The notes: generated by a model from the sequence alone, not told the origin. Shown: positions 20,738 to 32,966, counted from the stretch's first letter. The stretch is 64,000 bases of DNA from Acanthochromis polyacanthus (GCF_021347895.1 NC_067123.1:39171571-39235570); one strand, 5' to 3'. Numbers and translations are program-made.

Positions 20738-22008
20738 CCGCTCCACTGGTTTTCAGTGGGCCTCAGTGGATACAGTATGTAAATGACCTGGGTTCATTTT
20801 GATTGGCAGTGTAAAATGGATCCTTCAGACCGTCGCGGCATGGAGGCTCAGAGCTCCTTTGTCTGGACGACGGCAGCCGGAGCGTAAACGAAACCGGAAA
20901 AGAAAAAAGAAAGCAGTTAACTCTTCGTTCACACCACAACCTGATCTCTCTTCCACTCCCAGCCTCTTCCTCAGCAGCTTTTCCCATCATCCCTTTCTCC
21001 CTTCTTCTTCTCTCGTTTCTTTTGTCTGAGGTCTTCCAGTCGCCTCAGCCCCAGTCAGAAACTTGAGTCATCCTCCTTTCGTAACTGCTTCTAACCGCGC
21101 TGACTTCAGGGAGTTACTGTCATTATTGCAACACCGCCGTCTGATTTGCACCTCTGCCAGCGGTGGAGCTTCATTTGGGAACACAAGTGTGAACCACATG
21201 TCTGCGTCCAGACATGAACCATACCGGAGCACTGAGAGGCCGTTTGACACATTCTTACATGCAATTACACCTCAGCCAGGATTGTCAAAATAACCAAAAC
21301 ACAACAACAACATGCACAGTAAAGCACTGATTTTAGCCACCAGAAGACTCCTCTGACATATCAAACATGGCTTCTGTATGTTTTATGTCACTCCTTTATG
21401 GCCTAGATGATGTCTGCAGTAATCCTGTTAGAAAATGTTAAATTCTGTTAAACATAGCTCATTTTATTGCCCAAAGCTGGTCCCGAACTCGTCACAAATT
21501 CACTATTAGCTGCCGTCTCCAACTGACTGTAAATTTCTCTTTGAAGAACGTCTTGAACTTGATGAGATTACCTGATTAAATTAACGCTGTAAATCAGTTA
21601 TCTGGGATGGAAAACGAAATAAAATGAGTTCCTGATGGAGGCGCATTTACAGAATGTGCATTTATGTATTTATTGATCAGATTCATCCAGATACTGACTC
21701 GTATGTCGACATGGTGAACTCTGTTTCAGGGACACGTGTCGAGTTGCGCTGCTCAGGTTAGTCAGTTGACATAATGTGGAAACTTGAGGTCGGTCGTGTC
21801 ATTCATTAAGCTGAACGTTAAGTCTGCTCTGATTTGCATGTTGGACAGTTTCACTCATCAGGATGTGTTCTGGCCGTAAAGTTTGTCTTTAGAGTCACGT
21901 TGAAAGTGAAACTGAAACGATTCGATGACAAACTGATCAACAGAAAGTTTATTCGTCATCAGTTGTCTGGTGAAGCTTCATGAGACTTTTATGAGTAGAC
22001 TGAAGATA
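20738..22008. other. intergenic, nothing recognised
   Basis: No coding or repeat feature could be supported. Confidence 0.35.
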
Positions 22009-23420
22009 CAGTCGTGGAAAAAATGATCAGACCACCTTTGTTTTCTTCAATTTCTTCTTCATTTTAATGCCTGGTACCACTAAGGGTACATTTGTTTAGA
22101 AAAATCTAATGATAACAACAAAAATAACTCAAAGGAGTTTAATTTAAGAGCTGGTATCTAGACGTTATCCGTGGTTTTCTTGATAATATGCTCTCCACCA
22201 GCTTCTGATCACAGCAGCCCATTCTTGTTACAGAAATTCAAACTAATCTGCTTTGTATTGGGGCTTCTGGTTCTCCGTTTAGCGTTTGATGATTTTCTAC
22301 AGGTTTTCAGTTGGATTTAGATCTGGTGATTGAGCAGCCAAGGCATGGTTCCAATGTTCTGGTTCTCCATCCAGGCTTTAACTGACCTTCTCTTGTCTTG
22401 TTGGAAAATCCAGTCATTGGAGGCAGAATGGAGTTTTCCATCTGATGGAAGAAGACTGTTTTCAAGAGTAGCCCAAACATGACCTGGTTCAGTGGCTATT
22501 TTTGTCATTTATGTCTTGTTTTTGTGATTTTATATCTCCTTTTGTTGTTTTTTTGTCTTGTTTTTGCCATTTCGTGTCTCGTTTTTGTCATGTCTCATTT
22601 TTGTTGTTTTGTGTTTCATTCTTGTCATTTTGTGTCTCGTTTTTGCTATTTTGTGTCTCGTTTTGTGATTTTTGTCTTGTTTTTGTCATTTTGTGTGTTG
22701 TTTTTGCCATTTTGTGTCTCGTTTTTGCAACTTTGTGTTTCGTTTTTGCCATTTTGTGTCTCGTTTTTGCCACTTTGTGTCTGGTTTTTGGGATTTTGTG
22801 TCTCGTTTTTGGGATTTTGTGTCTAGTGTTTGTGATTTTGTGTCTCGTTTTTGTGATTTTTGTCTTGTTTTTGTCGTTTTGTGTGTTGTTTTTGCCATTT
22901 TGTGTCTCGTTTTTGCCACTTTGTGTCTAGTTTTTGCAACTTTGTGTTTCGTTTTTGCCATTTTGTGTCTCGTTTTTGCCACTTTGTGTCTGGTTTTTGG
23001 GATTTTGTGTCTCGTGTTTGTGATTTTGTGTCTCGTTTTTGTGATTTTGTCTCGTTTTTGTTGTTTTGTGTCTTGTTTTTGGGATTTTGTGTCTCGTTTT
23101 TGTTGTTTCACACAATTGCATTTGCCCCATTCCACCCAGACTGAAGCTACCTCAGATGGTCAGTGATCCACCCCCATGTTTTACTGTAGGGGCACACAGT
23201 CTGGTTTGTAGCTTCTCCAGGCTTCCTCCTAACACATAAGTTGTCTGGAGTGGACTTCAACTGAAAACTGGATTCATCCCTGAAGAGAACTTTAACACAA
23301 TCGTCAACAGTCCAATCCTTGTGATCCAGCAGAGAGTAACCGGGCTTTCCTCTGCCTTTCCTTAATGAAGCTTCAACAAGTCGCTTTCCAACCGTCCTCG
23401 TCCAACAAGTCACATTTAAT
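22009..23420 (-). pseudogene. Tc1-like transposase pseudogene split by a minisatellite
   Basis: The left terminus CAGTCGTGGAAAAAATGATC follows TA. On the minus strand, 23413-23150 encodes HKDWTVDDCVKVLFRDESSF (second catalytic-aspartate region) and VRRKPGE. 22480-22280 encodes NDWIFQQDKR, then PDLNPTENLWKI-like residues around 22320-22290. These are consecutive parts of a Tc1 transposase, but about 610 bp of TTTTGTGTCTCG repeat lies between them. The N-terminal part and the right terminal repeat were not found. Frameshifts and stops show it is dead. Confidence 0.75.
22495..23110. repeat. minisatellite of TTTTGTGTCTCGTTTTTG units inside the Tc1 relic
   Basis: Units of about 21 bp (TTTTGTGTCTCGTTTTTGCC plus a variable base) are repeated roughly 29 times. 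Two internal blocks, about 22672-22860 and 22860-23050, have nearly the same order of unit variants, so a higher-order duplication occurred. Confidence 0.85.
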
Positions 23421-23800
23421 GACTGAAATCAGTCATTTCCGCATACAGTTTTTCAGTTCTACATCATCTTTAGTTGAGTAATAGAGTGAACTTGAACTTC
23501 TTACTGGAGTTCATGTTGGATTTTCAAGTTGATGTTTTTATTTTTTGTGACTAAACCTGTTAAGTCAAACTTCTCAGATGTATGTTGTTTCAAACTGAAG
23601 CAAACTTTAGATTAAAATGGTCAGTTTATGTCAATTCAGACAGAATTCAGGAAAAATGTCTCAGATTTTGTGTATTTTTCACAAATGTCTTCATTGTGGG
23701 CAAAAAACAAAAGTCCTATAAGACATTGTGGATCATTGACAACTGGCTCCTGACTGTCTTTTAGCAATACTGGGCTGTTCTAATGTCTCTCTGACTTTTC
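23421..23800. other. intergenic, nothing recognised
   Basis: AT-rich sequence without a recognised feature. Confidence 0.3.
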
Positions 23801-23839
23801 CTTCTGCTTTACAACAAGCACTCATGTTTGGCATGGCTA

Positions 23840-24340
23840 TTGCAAAACGGGTCTCCTTCCCCTCCCTGCTTTAGAAGATGGCTGGATGACACGTTCTCCA
23901 GTTTACACCTTGAAGAAGTTCGGTTCTCTATGTCTAATTCACTAGATAAATTTAAAAAGATTTGGGGCCCTTTTATAGTGTCTTGACATATTAGGAGGGT
24001 GAGACCACAATCTGATGCCTGAACACTTTGCACCCTTTTTGACCTTGCTTTGCTGTTTAACTTTACATATCCATTTATTGAGACTTTTCCATTCCCCTCA
24101 TGATTAGGCCCTCTGGACTCAATCTCTGGCCTTTTCCCTATGCGTTGGACATTCTTGGACCTTGTGTTGACATGTATTGAATATTTTTTCATTTTTTCAT
24201 TTATTAATGGTTAAACGCTGGCTGTAGTGTTTTTTTTCTCCTCCCTTGTTTCTCTTGTGGTTTCCTTTCTTTTTGTGTATTTTGTGTTGGAAAAATTTTT
24301 TTAAAATTCTTTGCATAAATAAAATTTAAAAAAAAAGACA
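23840..24340 (+). mobile_element. L1-like LINE 3' end
   Basis: GATGGCTGGATGACACGTTC and onward translates as WLDTFSSLHLEEVRFSMSNS then LDKFKKIWGPF, the typical end of a fish L1/Tx1-type ORF2. It is followed by a 3' UTR and an A-rich terminus AAATTTAAAAAAAAAG near 24340. It is 5' truncated. Confidence 0.6.
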
Positions 24341-24418
24341 TTTTGGATCAAGTTTGCGATTTTTGTGTGCACTTGTTCCCATTTTTAATAGCCAATAGGT
24401 AACAATTTGACTTCTGTA

Positions 24419-25624
24419 CAGGGTGGGGAAGCAAAAATGTCCTGTCAGGTAAAAACAACTATAAATGGGTATAACTTTTTTTATTCTTTGGAATTTTGAA
24501 CTGATTTCTTGAAGAACACAAATTTAAAGCTTTCAGAACATGTTTATTCAATCTGTCCTCCATCAGCCATGATGAAGGCCTCAATACAACCTCTGAAAGA
24601 GGAACAGGCCCTCCTATATCCTCCTTGGGGTAGGCCTCCCATTCCCTGGAGAATGCAGCCTTAAGTAAATCCATATTGGCATGAGGGGGGGCATTAGTCC
24701 TCAACTCAATGGCGCCCCATCAGAAAAAATCCAGGGGCTTTAGATCAGGTGAGCTTGGGGGCCAAATGCCTTTGGGCCAGAAGTTCTCCATATTCTACTC
24801 ACAGAACTTTTGGACCTTGATTGATGTGTGAGCAGGAGCCCCATCTTGCTGCCACACATAGTTGTTGTCAGGGTAGGTGACCTTCAGCCAGGGCAAAACG
24901 GTGTATCTCAGAACTTTGTAGTACACATCAGCCCCAATTTTCTGATCTGGCTTGAAGAAGTAGGGGGGCATCTTACTGCCATCTGAGCCCAAGACTCCCA
25001 GGACCGTTTGGAGATCTCTTGGTGCCCAAACTGGATTGTCTGGCATGCTGGATGCGGCCAATGGTCCTCTCACTGATGCCAACAATCTTGGCAATGTCCT
25101 TCTGAGGGATTTGGGCATCCAGGAGATCACAAACCCTGTTGCGTTTTGCTTGCTCACTTCACAATGCACCAAGGTCTGACAAATACTATGAATGAATGAA
25201 TGGACTTGCTCTTATATAGCGCTTTACTACTCATGAGAGTACTCAAAGCGCTTATACAACAATTGCTTCCATTCACCCATATGCTCACACATTCTCACTC
25301 TGGTGGGGAAGCGGAAGCGTGGCCACCACCAACATTCACACGCATTCATACACCAGTGAAGAGCACTGGAGGCAAGGTGGGTTAAGTGTCTTGCCCAAGG
25401 ACACAACAGCACATGACTAGGCGAGAGCGGGAATCAAACCGCCGACCCTTCGATCATTGGACGACCCGCTCTACCACCTGAGCCACAGCCGCCCCTAATT
25501 TGACAATACTAAGAAGATTGGTTAAAGGTAAGGAACTTTGATTTTAATTATTGTTTTGATTACCCTCACCGTTTGGGCAGGACATTCAAATTTGTCAATA
25601 GGACATTTTTGCTTCCCCAACCTG
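24419..25624 (-). mobile_element. Tc1/mariner-superfamily element with degenerate transposase, carrying a SINE
   Basis: Terminal repeats of 25 bp (left begins CAGGGTGGGGAAGCAAAAAT; one mismatch to the inverted right end) sit between TA at 24417-24418 and TA at 25625-25626. The minus strand encodes a helix-turn-helix, DLLDAQIPQKDIAKIVGISE, at about 25055-25140. It then encodes YVWQQDGAPAHTSIKVQKF (catalytic D) and WPPSSPDLKPLDFFWW (next D), followed by MDLLKAAFSREWE. Frameshifts and a stop after KFCE break the frame, so it is not autonomous. Removing the SINE leaves about 900 bp. Confidence 0.82.
25189..25496 (-). mobile_element. tRNA-derived SINE nested in the mariner-like element
   Basis: On the minus strand the head reads GTGGCTCAGGTGGTAGAGCG (A box) and CGGTTTGATTCCCGC (B box). 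A core with TGTCCTTGGGCAAGACACTT follows, resembling V-SINE central domains, and then AGCGCTATATAAGAGCAAG and an ATTC repeat tail. TGACAAATACTA at 25177 and TGACAATACTA at 25501 are the target duplication. Confidence 0.8.
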
Positions 25625-26803
25625 TAGGAGCCATTGGTCCATTTGGATCTGCTGGATGTTATTTTATCTGTGTTCTCACCAAATATCGTGACTATGGGAG
25701 TTACATTTCTGGATATCTTTGACCCTTTGGCTTCCCAGGTGGGATTTTTTTCAAGGATAAAGACACCAAAATTCCCCCCCAGATATTTACTTCTTTTTGG
25801 GTCCCAAACAACAAATAGGATTGGATTTTGAGAATCTCTTAATAAGCGGGAAATTCTCCGTTTTGAATTTTTTTAAAAAAAGCATCTTAGCTGTGAAGCC
25901 GTATTTAGGGTTCAGTGTCTCTAGAAATCCAGGAACTTAAGTTATTTTTTCCATTTCCAAGGGCCAATAATGAAACATTTGACCTCTGTAGGAGCCACTA
26001 GTCCTTTTGGATCTGCTAGAAACTCTTCTGATTGTGTCCTTTAGCACATTTCACGACTGCAGGAGTTAAATTTCAGGAGATATTGAACACTCAGGTGAGA
26101 CGTTTTTGATTTCTAAACAGTAAATTCTCAAAATTCAGCCAAAACATTTAACAGAACTTGATTTTTGGTCCCAAAAAACAAATAGGGCTGACTTTTGGGA
26201 CATTTTTCACTCTCTCTAAGTGTATATTTACTAAAAGCATCTGAGCTGTGAAGCCGTATTTAGGGTTCAGTATCTCTAGAAATCCAGGAACTTTCTGAAG
26301 TTTTTTTTCCGCTTTCAAGGGCCAATAATTAAACATTTGACCTGTAGGAGCCATTTGGTCCTGCTGGAAACAATTCCTGCTGTGTACTCAGCACATTTCA
26401 TGGCTGTGGGTTTAATTTCTGGGTTATATTGAACTGAAAGTGGCTTCCCAGGTCACACGTTCTTGTTTTTCTTGGGGGGTGAAAATACTAAAATTCCCAG
26501 AACTAGACATGCAGAAAGTTGTAGAAATTCAGCCACAATATTCTACAGAACTTCATTTTGGGTCAACAAGCATGTAAACAATTAGCAGAATGTGAGTCAG
26601 TGGAGCTGGGCTGCTGTGAAGCGACTCTGAGCGAGCCTTCAAGTGTTTTCTGATCGGGTTCAGAGGATCAATCACTGCCAGCTGATCGTATTTACGCTCA
26701 GCCTCTGACACTCTGACTGCTGTTTGTCCCTCTTCTGCTGCTGCTGCTTGCCGGTTTGGCTGGTGAATATTATTGGATGTCCATCTGACCTCATTATAAG
26801 TGC

Positions 26804-26818
26804 GTTGCCACGGGCAAC
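26804..26818. promoter_or_regulatory. RFX X-box-like palindrome
   Basis: GTTGCCACGGGCAAC has two inverted half-sites GTTGCC and GGCAAC, the RFX-family arrangement. Function is not shown by sequence alone. Confidence 0.3.
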
Positions 26819-26989
26819 CAGCAGGGTGAAAAGGGAGGGGTGGAGCGGAGCGGGAGCAGGGGGGTGAGGAGTGGGGCAGAGTTGCATCATGGGATAGAAA
26901 CCTGACCTCTCTCCTCTTTTTTTTTTTTCCTGCTGTCGGAGGACGCACACGTGCACAATTGCACATGTGTACACGTGCACACATGCAAC

Positions 26990-26990
<1 letters not shown>

Positions 26991-27028
<38 letters not shown>
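26991..27028. repeat. (AC)n microsatellite
   Basis: About 19 uninterrupted AC dinucleotides after a CACGTGTACACGTGCACACA purine-pyrimidine run. Confidence 0.95.
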
Positions 27029-27033
<5 letters not shown>

Positions 27034-27319
27034 ACCTAAACAAAGATATATTAGAAAGGAGGAGGAAAAGCAGGACGGGCCTCTTCAGCAGAACAAACAC
27101 GTCTGTTTGTGGCTGAATGTAAAGAAAAACGCACAACAACACAAACACTGGATGCTGTTGTTCAAGAAAAGCAACAGTGTGTGACACTGGTTGTGTGTTT
27201 GTGTGTTAACAGAGTTCACAAGTTTGTTTGTTACTGAAACTATGAAAAATAAAGTTAAAAAAGCAGCAAAAGCAAAACAGAAGGGAGCACGCCTCTGATT
27301 CTGATCTCTGGATTAATAA

Positions 27320-27381
27320 TGCATCTATCTATCTGTCTGTCTATCCGTCCATCCATCCATCCATCCATCCATCCATCCATC
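27320..27381. repeat. tetranucleotide microsatellite (CTAT)n/(CATC)n
   Basis: CTATCTATCTGTCTGTCTAT grades into about ten CATC units (CCATCCATCCATCCATCC). Confidence 0.9.
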
Positions 27382-27569
27382 ACTGTATCAGCTGACAGTA
27401 ATCAGATTACTTCTGCATTGAACAGTGGAGTGTTATGCTGATAGGAAATCAAAAACTATCACTGCAGATTTACTTTATTAAAAATCCAGGCACCACAGCA
27501 GTAAGTCAGGGAATAAAAGTCAGTATAGCTCCTATTACTGAGATTCTAATGTTTTATTTTTTAAATGCA

Positions 27570-28030
27570 TCATTCCAACCTTTATTTCTGATGATGCACT
27601 CCATCTTCCTCAGCATGGACGATGAAAATGTTCACAAAGTTCTGGAAAAGTGTTCTGCCAGATCCTCAGAGATGTTTTTTTCAGTTGCTCTTTGCTGGAG
27701 CAACTGTTCTGTTGTTCTTAAAATACCCCAAAGGTGTTCTGTTGGATTCGGATCAAGCGACGGACTCGTCCAGGCCGCGGTTTTCTATTCTGCTCTCCTG
27801 CGGAAACTCTTGTGTAATTCTGGCAGCGTGCTCTGGGTCATCATCATGGTGGAATATTGCTCTTCTGCAGACTAACAGTCATCTTGTTGGTCAGTATTTT
27901 GGTACGGCCGCAGATATTCATGGAGCAATCAATAAATGTCATCACCCCAACACCTTTTACACTCCTGCGGCCCTACATCATGACACTCCCACCTCCGTGC
28001 TTCACTGTCAGGCCTAAAACCAACATGGCC
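27570..28030 (-). pseudogene. heavily decayed Tc1-like transposase relic
   Basis: Reverse complement of 28,018-27,690 shows VKHGGGSVMM, an AIFHHDDDPEHAARIT-type catalytic segment and SESNRTP-like remains, in several frames with many stops. This order (KHGGGS, HHDNDPKH, SPDLNP) is that of Tc1 transposase. No terminal repeats were found. Confidence 0.6.
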
Positions 28031-28740
28031 GCCTGTAACCAAACACCACGTGACATTTTAGAGAAAGATTCTTCTAATATTATATATACAGCTGAGTAAA
28101 ACTGAAAGTTGTTTGTAAAGATCTAGTAGTAAACCTGTTGACTACTTTATATTAAATAAGTCAGAAAGCCTTGGAGTCTTCCAGTCTTTTCTTCAGGAGG
28201 AAATGACATCATGTGGAGCAGGTCATGTGATCTGGAATTAACACACTTCCTGGAGAGGAGTTTTTGTAATGGGGAACTTAGTGGAAAGTGATTTCTCAGA
28301 CACAAATACAATTTTTATTACAGTTTAGCTCATTAGAAGGTGGTTGTTATTAAATTTAGACGGTTATTTAGTTGACATTTTAGTGATATCCAGTCATTTT
28401 TTTTATTAATAAATTATTGTTTCCATAATAAATAATGATGGAATTGATAAAGACATGATCATAATGAACATAGAAACATTAGTTCATGACTTTTAATAAA
28501 AATGTATGTCAGATGTATCCCATGGACTTCAAAGTCCCTCAGTTACAGATTGAACCTGTATATTCAGAATAAGTGTTTATAGCGGTGCAAAGAGACAAAT
28601 AATGCTCAACTTAAAGATAGATACTGTGTTGTATCTGCGGTTGTACTCCTGTAATGAAACTTAAGTCTGCATTTGTGTTTAAATTTTGCATATGAAGAGT
28701 TGAGTCCAACATGGTGCATTTAATTAGATACAAATTGTGT
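28031..28740. other. intergenic, nothing recognised
   Basis: AT-rich unique sequence. Confidence 0.3.
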
Positions 28741-29951
28741 GTGTTTGTTTTTTTGTGTTATTGCAGACAGTTGTAGCCCCACAGTGCTTTTAAGCAGGTC
28801 TCTCTCTGTGCGTTGGTTTATTTAGTGTGTTTGTGTCGTTAATGTTGTGTGCATGATTTGCTTGTTTAAGTCGGTGTGTGTCCGTCTGTGTGTTCACTGT
28901 TCATCCTTTAATCAAATGTAAATCAAATAAAGATAAGACTTCATGGAGCCTTGAGGGGAAACGTGTGCGTGTGTGTTCAGTTTAGTGTTGTAGTTTTATG
29001 TCCATATCATGACTGCTGTGTGTTTGTTTAATTGTGTGAATAGTGATTGTGAGCCCATGTTTGTGCCAGAATTAGTTTGTGTCGTTGTGTGTAACGTGTT
29101 AAATTCAAAGTTTAGCGTCTTTCTGTTAGTCTGTGATCATGTTTTTGTCTCTATGTGTGTTTAATTTGACATTTCTGACGCTGCTGTGTTCTTGTTTTTG
29201 CTCTTTTTTGCTTCGTGTGTTGCTCATTTTGTGATGTGTGTTTGGAGTCCATCCATTTACAATTACATGTTGCGTGTTTGTATGTTTAATTTTGTGCACC
29301 AAACTTGCATTTTTGTGTTTAATCGTGTGCTTGCATTCATATATTGCATTTCTAATTGTGTGTCTGTGTCCGTGTGTGTTTTCTGAGTGATATATTTTAT
29401 GTCCTTCCTCGTGCCTGCGCGTTTAATTGTGTGTCTTTGCATTTATTGTAATTGTCCCTTTTTTGTGTGTGTTTACCTCCTGTCTGTGTGTTTAATTATG
29501 TGTTTGTTTCCTGCATGGTAATCCGTACGCTTTACGTTATCTTTTGCGTGTCTGTGTTTTGTTAAAGCGGTTCTTTTTTTGCATTGAATCTTGTGTCTCT
29601 CTTTGTGCACTTTTTCTTCTGACTCCATGTTCTTGTTCATGTGTATCATTATTTATACAGGGTGTACTTTTGTGTGTGTGTGTGTGTGTGTGTGTCTGGG
29701 TGTGTACATGTACGTGCACTCTTGAGTGTGTGTGTGTGTGTGTGTGTCTGGGTGTGTACATGTACGTGCACTCTTGAGTGTGTGTGTGTGTGTGTGTGTG
29801 CCCCTCAGCCTGTAATTTTGTGTGTCTGTATGTTCTGGTGTGTGTGGGAGGTGTGTATATATGTGGCTTTGTCGAATGTTCGTGTGTAATTTAGTGTGTT
29901 TATTTATGTATGAACTGAGCATTATCTGCAGACGCACAGCTGTGTGTGTGC

Positions 29952-29992
<41 letters not shown>

Positions 29993-30380
29993 CGTGCGCG
30001 CTCGGATATACAGTGAAACACACACTGCCTTCATCTCTGACATAACTGGTTACTATGCATACTGTGCGACTGACTATTATGGGGTGTTCTTTGTTTTGTC
30101 ACGACGTGCCCTGGTATGGAATGGGAGGGGGGAGGGGAACAGGGTGTGTGTGCACGTGTGTGCGCGTGAGTGTGTGTGCGTGGAGGGGGGGTGCATACGT
30201 GTTTGAGGGGGAGGTATGTGTGTGTTTTTGGTGTGTGTGTGTGTCTGCGAGGGGGGGGAAGGGTGCGTGTTTGCGTGTCGAGCAGCGGATTGGGTGGGGG
30301 TTGGGTGTGCGTGTCTGTGTGCGAGCGTGTAATGTGTGCATGAGAGAGAGTGAGCGAGAGCATGCATGTGTTTTTTTTTT
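28741..30380. repeat. GT-rich tract with several (TG)n arrays and a 50-bp tandem duplication
   Basis: Degenerate TGTGTTTAATTGTGTG words span 28,740-29,560. (TG)n arrays follow at about 29670-29695, 29727-29745, 29779-29800 and 29953-29990. A unit containing GGGTGTGTACATGTACGTGC and ACTCTTGAGTG is repeated at 29696 and 29746, a 50-bp shift. G-rich runs lie at 30124-30300. No gene is present. Confidence 0.85.
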
Positions 30381-32590
30381 TTTTTGAGGCGGTAAGATAA
30401 AATGGCGGCTGGTGTGTGCGTGCATGCAGGCCTCAGGTTGATTGTAAAGTTTACTCCGGGTCTTTATTTACCTGCAGTGAGCTCATTTAAGAGCTGATCT
30501 GCTGCTTTTGTCTTTTTTACTCACTGTGACGACAGCTGAGAGGAGTTAAAGGAGTCATACGTAAAACTTTAAGGCAGTTCAATCCTTAAAGTGTTCACAC
30601 GTCATGTGGATGAACTTCAAGTGGTTCCTCAACTCTGCTGTCACGACAACAGACCAGATTTTGCACATTTAATTAAAGATGAGACTGCTGTGATGTTGCA
30701 GAGTTTAAAGTTTAGACTTCTGAACAACAACAAACTGGACACTCGATTGGTTTAAGTTATCGTCCATTTAAGTCTCTGACTTTTTATTTGTGGTCATTTT
30801 CAATGTAATCATCTCTAAAACTCAACTAGACTCATTTTTTTTACCGGTAGCGTACATCATTTGCACATTGTTTTGTGCAACTCCTTTGGTTTCCCCGAAT
30901 CTCTAAAACAATCAGACTGAAAACACATTTTAACGACCCTTTAATGACAACAGTTCACTTAAATTGAGACTACCAGCCAATGCCTTTAAGCGTTGCTGAA
31001 CTCTATAGATATTGCTTTACGCCTGAATTAGAATGCATGTCTACAGTTTGAGTTTCCAGCTGATGGACAGATGAAGTTTAGCATCTCTTACATTTGACAA
31101 CAGGAGTTTCCAGAGCTGGCAGGAGAGAGGAGTTCAAATGGATTTTGGCTTTTTCCCTGCTGCTTCGGGTCGATTCCTGTTCTGTGAAGTCACGTCTCTG
31201 TCAAACATGCTTCTTGTTTTGCTCGCAAACAGAAGTTATGACAGCATCAAAAAGGAAATCATTGTGGTGGACATCCCTGTTTTACGTAGCAGCTGTATGA
31301 GGCTCTGAAGCCAAACATTTAGATCAAGTCTAGAGTGTGGATGGACCTAAAACACCGTGAAGCCTTGCTGCTGAAGCCAAGATGCATTTTTCTGCCAAGC
31401 AAAATGGAAATCCATTGGATTTTTTTAGGTAACCTGCTGGGTGCAGTGAAATAAAAGCTGCTTTTTAAATGACAGGAACTTACTGAGTCGTAACCTGAAG
31501 ACCTCCATAACCTGAACCTTAGGAGGACACACTTTCACCTTTTCACACGCCCTAATTCTTGAGACAGGATAAGTGATTTTGATGAAATATAGTGATTTTA
31601 AGCTTAGGTTTGGTTCCCAAAACAACGGCAGAGTAGTTCAAGGACTGTCTCAGACAAAATCAGACACTTCTTTAGTTTTTACAGTTTCTAGCTAAGAAAT
31701 GTTGTCCTTTTGCTGATTTTTAAAAAGATAACGTGCCTTTCAGACCTGCCAGTCTGTTTTAATACGTCAATGATTGCATGTTCTGTTGCCAGTGCTTTGG
31801 CGTTGCCATGTTCAATAAAATCACCTCTTAGAGACAGGATATGATACAGTCAGACTTTGTCATTGAGTGGACAGTTGGGACTAATTAAACAGACAACGCC
31901 AAGAAAGTCTGCAAGAGAAGGAAAGAGTGAAAAATGTTAAGCCTGAATGACAGCAAATGGTGCACAGTACGGTGTGATGGCTCATAAATGACAAACCAAT
32001 GGGACCAACAAAGAGTGTAAGAACACGACAAGACATCATGTTCTCGGACGATGCAACACTTGAATTTAGAGCCTCAATAATGGCTCGTCCTTCGGTTGTT
32101 GTACAGCTTCACTGGTCCACGTTTGAATACATTCTGCTATTGATCTGCTGGGTGATCGGTGTGAACACCTCAGTACGTCCTTGCACCATGACTTAGATGT
32201 TTCTATGCAGCTGCAAACACGTGGCTGAGTCGCCGTGTGTTTGCTGCACATGGACTATACATGCAAGATCAAGTAAAGAATGATGATTAAATAGCTGATA
32301 GATGTCATGTTTGTTTCTCAAAGGATTATGTGTGGTTGAGGGCGGCTTGGTAAAGAAATACGAACCATGGATGAGTCAGGAGTAAAAATGTCTGTGAAAG
32401 TTGAGAAATCTGTTCATGAGGTTGGAGTTTATTGGCCCTTTGATTTCTTCAGTAAGACCTTCGTGCGGATTGGAGTTTTTTTCTGTGCAACAAAGGAACA
32501 TATAGCATCTGGTCTGAGCAGATCCTGGATGGACACCTTCATATGCATGTGTGGCTGCTCCCATGTAGCTGGGTTTCCATGATGCATTTT
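30381..32590. other. intergenic, nothing firm
   Basis: A stretch at 31,430-31,680 shares phrases (AACAACGGCAGAGTAGTTCA) with the unclassified dispersed family at 34492 and 53654. Otherwise no feature could be supported. Confidence 0.3.
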
Positions 32591-32966
32591 TACTCCGCCA
32601 AGAAACACGATGGAGTCATGTGACGATCAGTCCGTCTGTTAGTTTGTCTGTGTGCAACATTACTCAAAAACTGAATAACAAATTTCCATGAAATTCTCAG
32701 GGAAGGTCAGAAATGACACAAGGACCAATTGATTAGATTTTCACAGTGATGTAGCTTATAGTCTGGATCCACAGATTCACCCAAAGATTTCTGTATCATT
32801 ACCAGATAGCGGCACGGCGTCACTGTAACCATGACAACAAGTGAACACTACATCACTGCCTGCTGATGATCACATGATTGTGATCCTACTACAAATCCAC
32901 CGCTGAGGACTTATCAGGACTTATCTGTCAGAAATCATACATCGACTGAGAAGCCTTGGTGGAGTA
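32591..32966. mobile_element. 376-bp non-autonomous DNA transposon
   Basis: TACTCCGCCAAG at the left and CTTGGTGGAGTA at the right are inverted with one mismatch. The interior has GTCATGTGACGATCAGTC and no coding capacity. Superfamily not determined. Confidence 0.55.

Larger units (their letters stand above)
24340..26570. repeat. three tandem units of about 360 bp (first unit split by the mariner-like element)
   Basis: The block GTAGGAGCCA...TTTGGATCTGCTGGA recurs at 25624, 25988 and 26343. Each is followed by TTCATGACTG/GGAGTTA-like text, TTCCCAGGT and CCAAAAAACAAATAGG, then AAGCCGTATTTAGGGTTCAG. A matching CCAATAGGTAACAATTTGAC precedes the transposon at 24392. Confidence 0.75.

Noticed and set aside
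29537..30425. Open frames of alternating Cys-Val or His-Thr
   Set aside because: Translations of (TG)n and (CA)n microsatellites.
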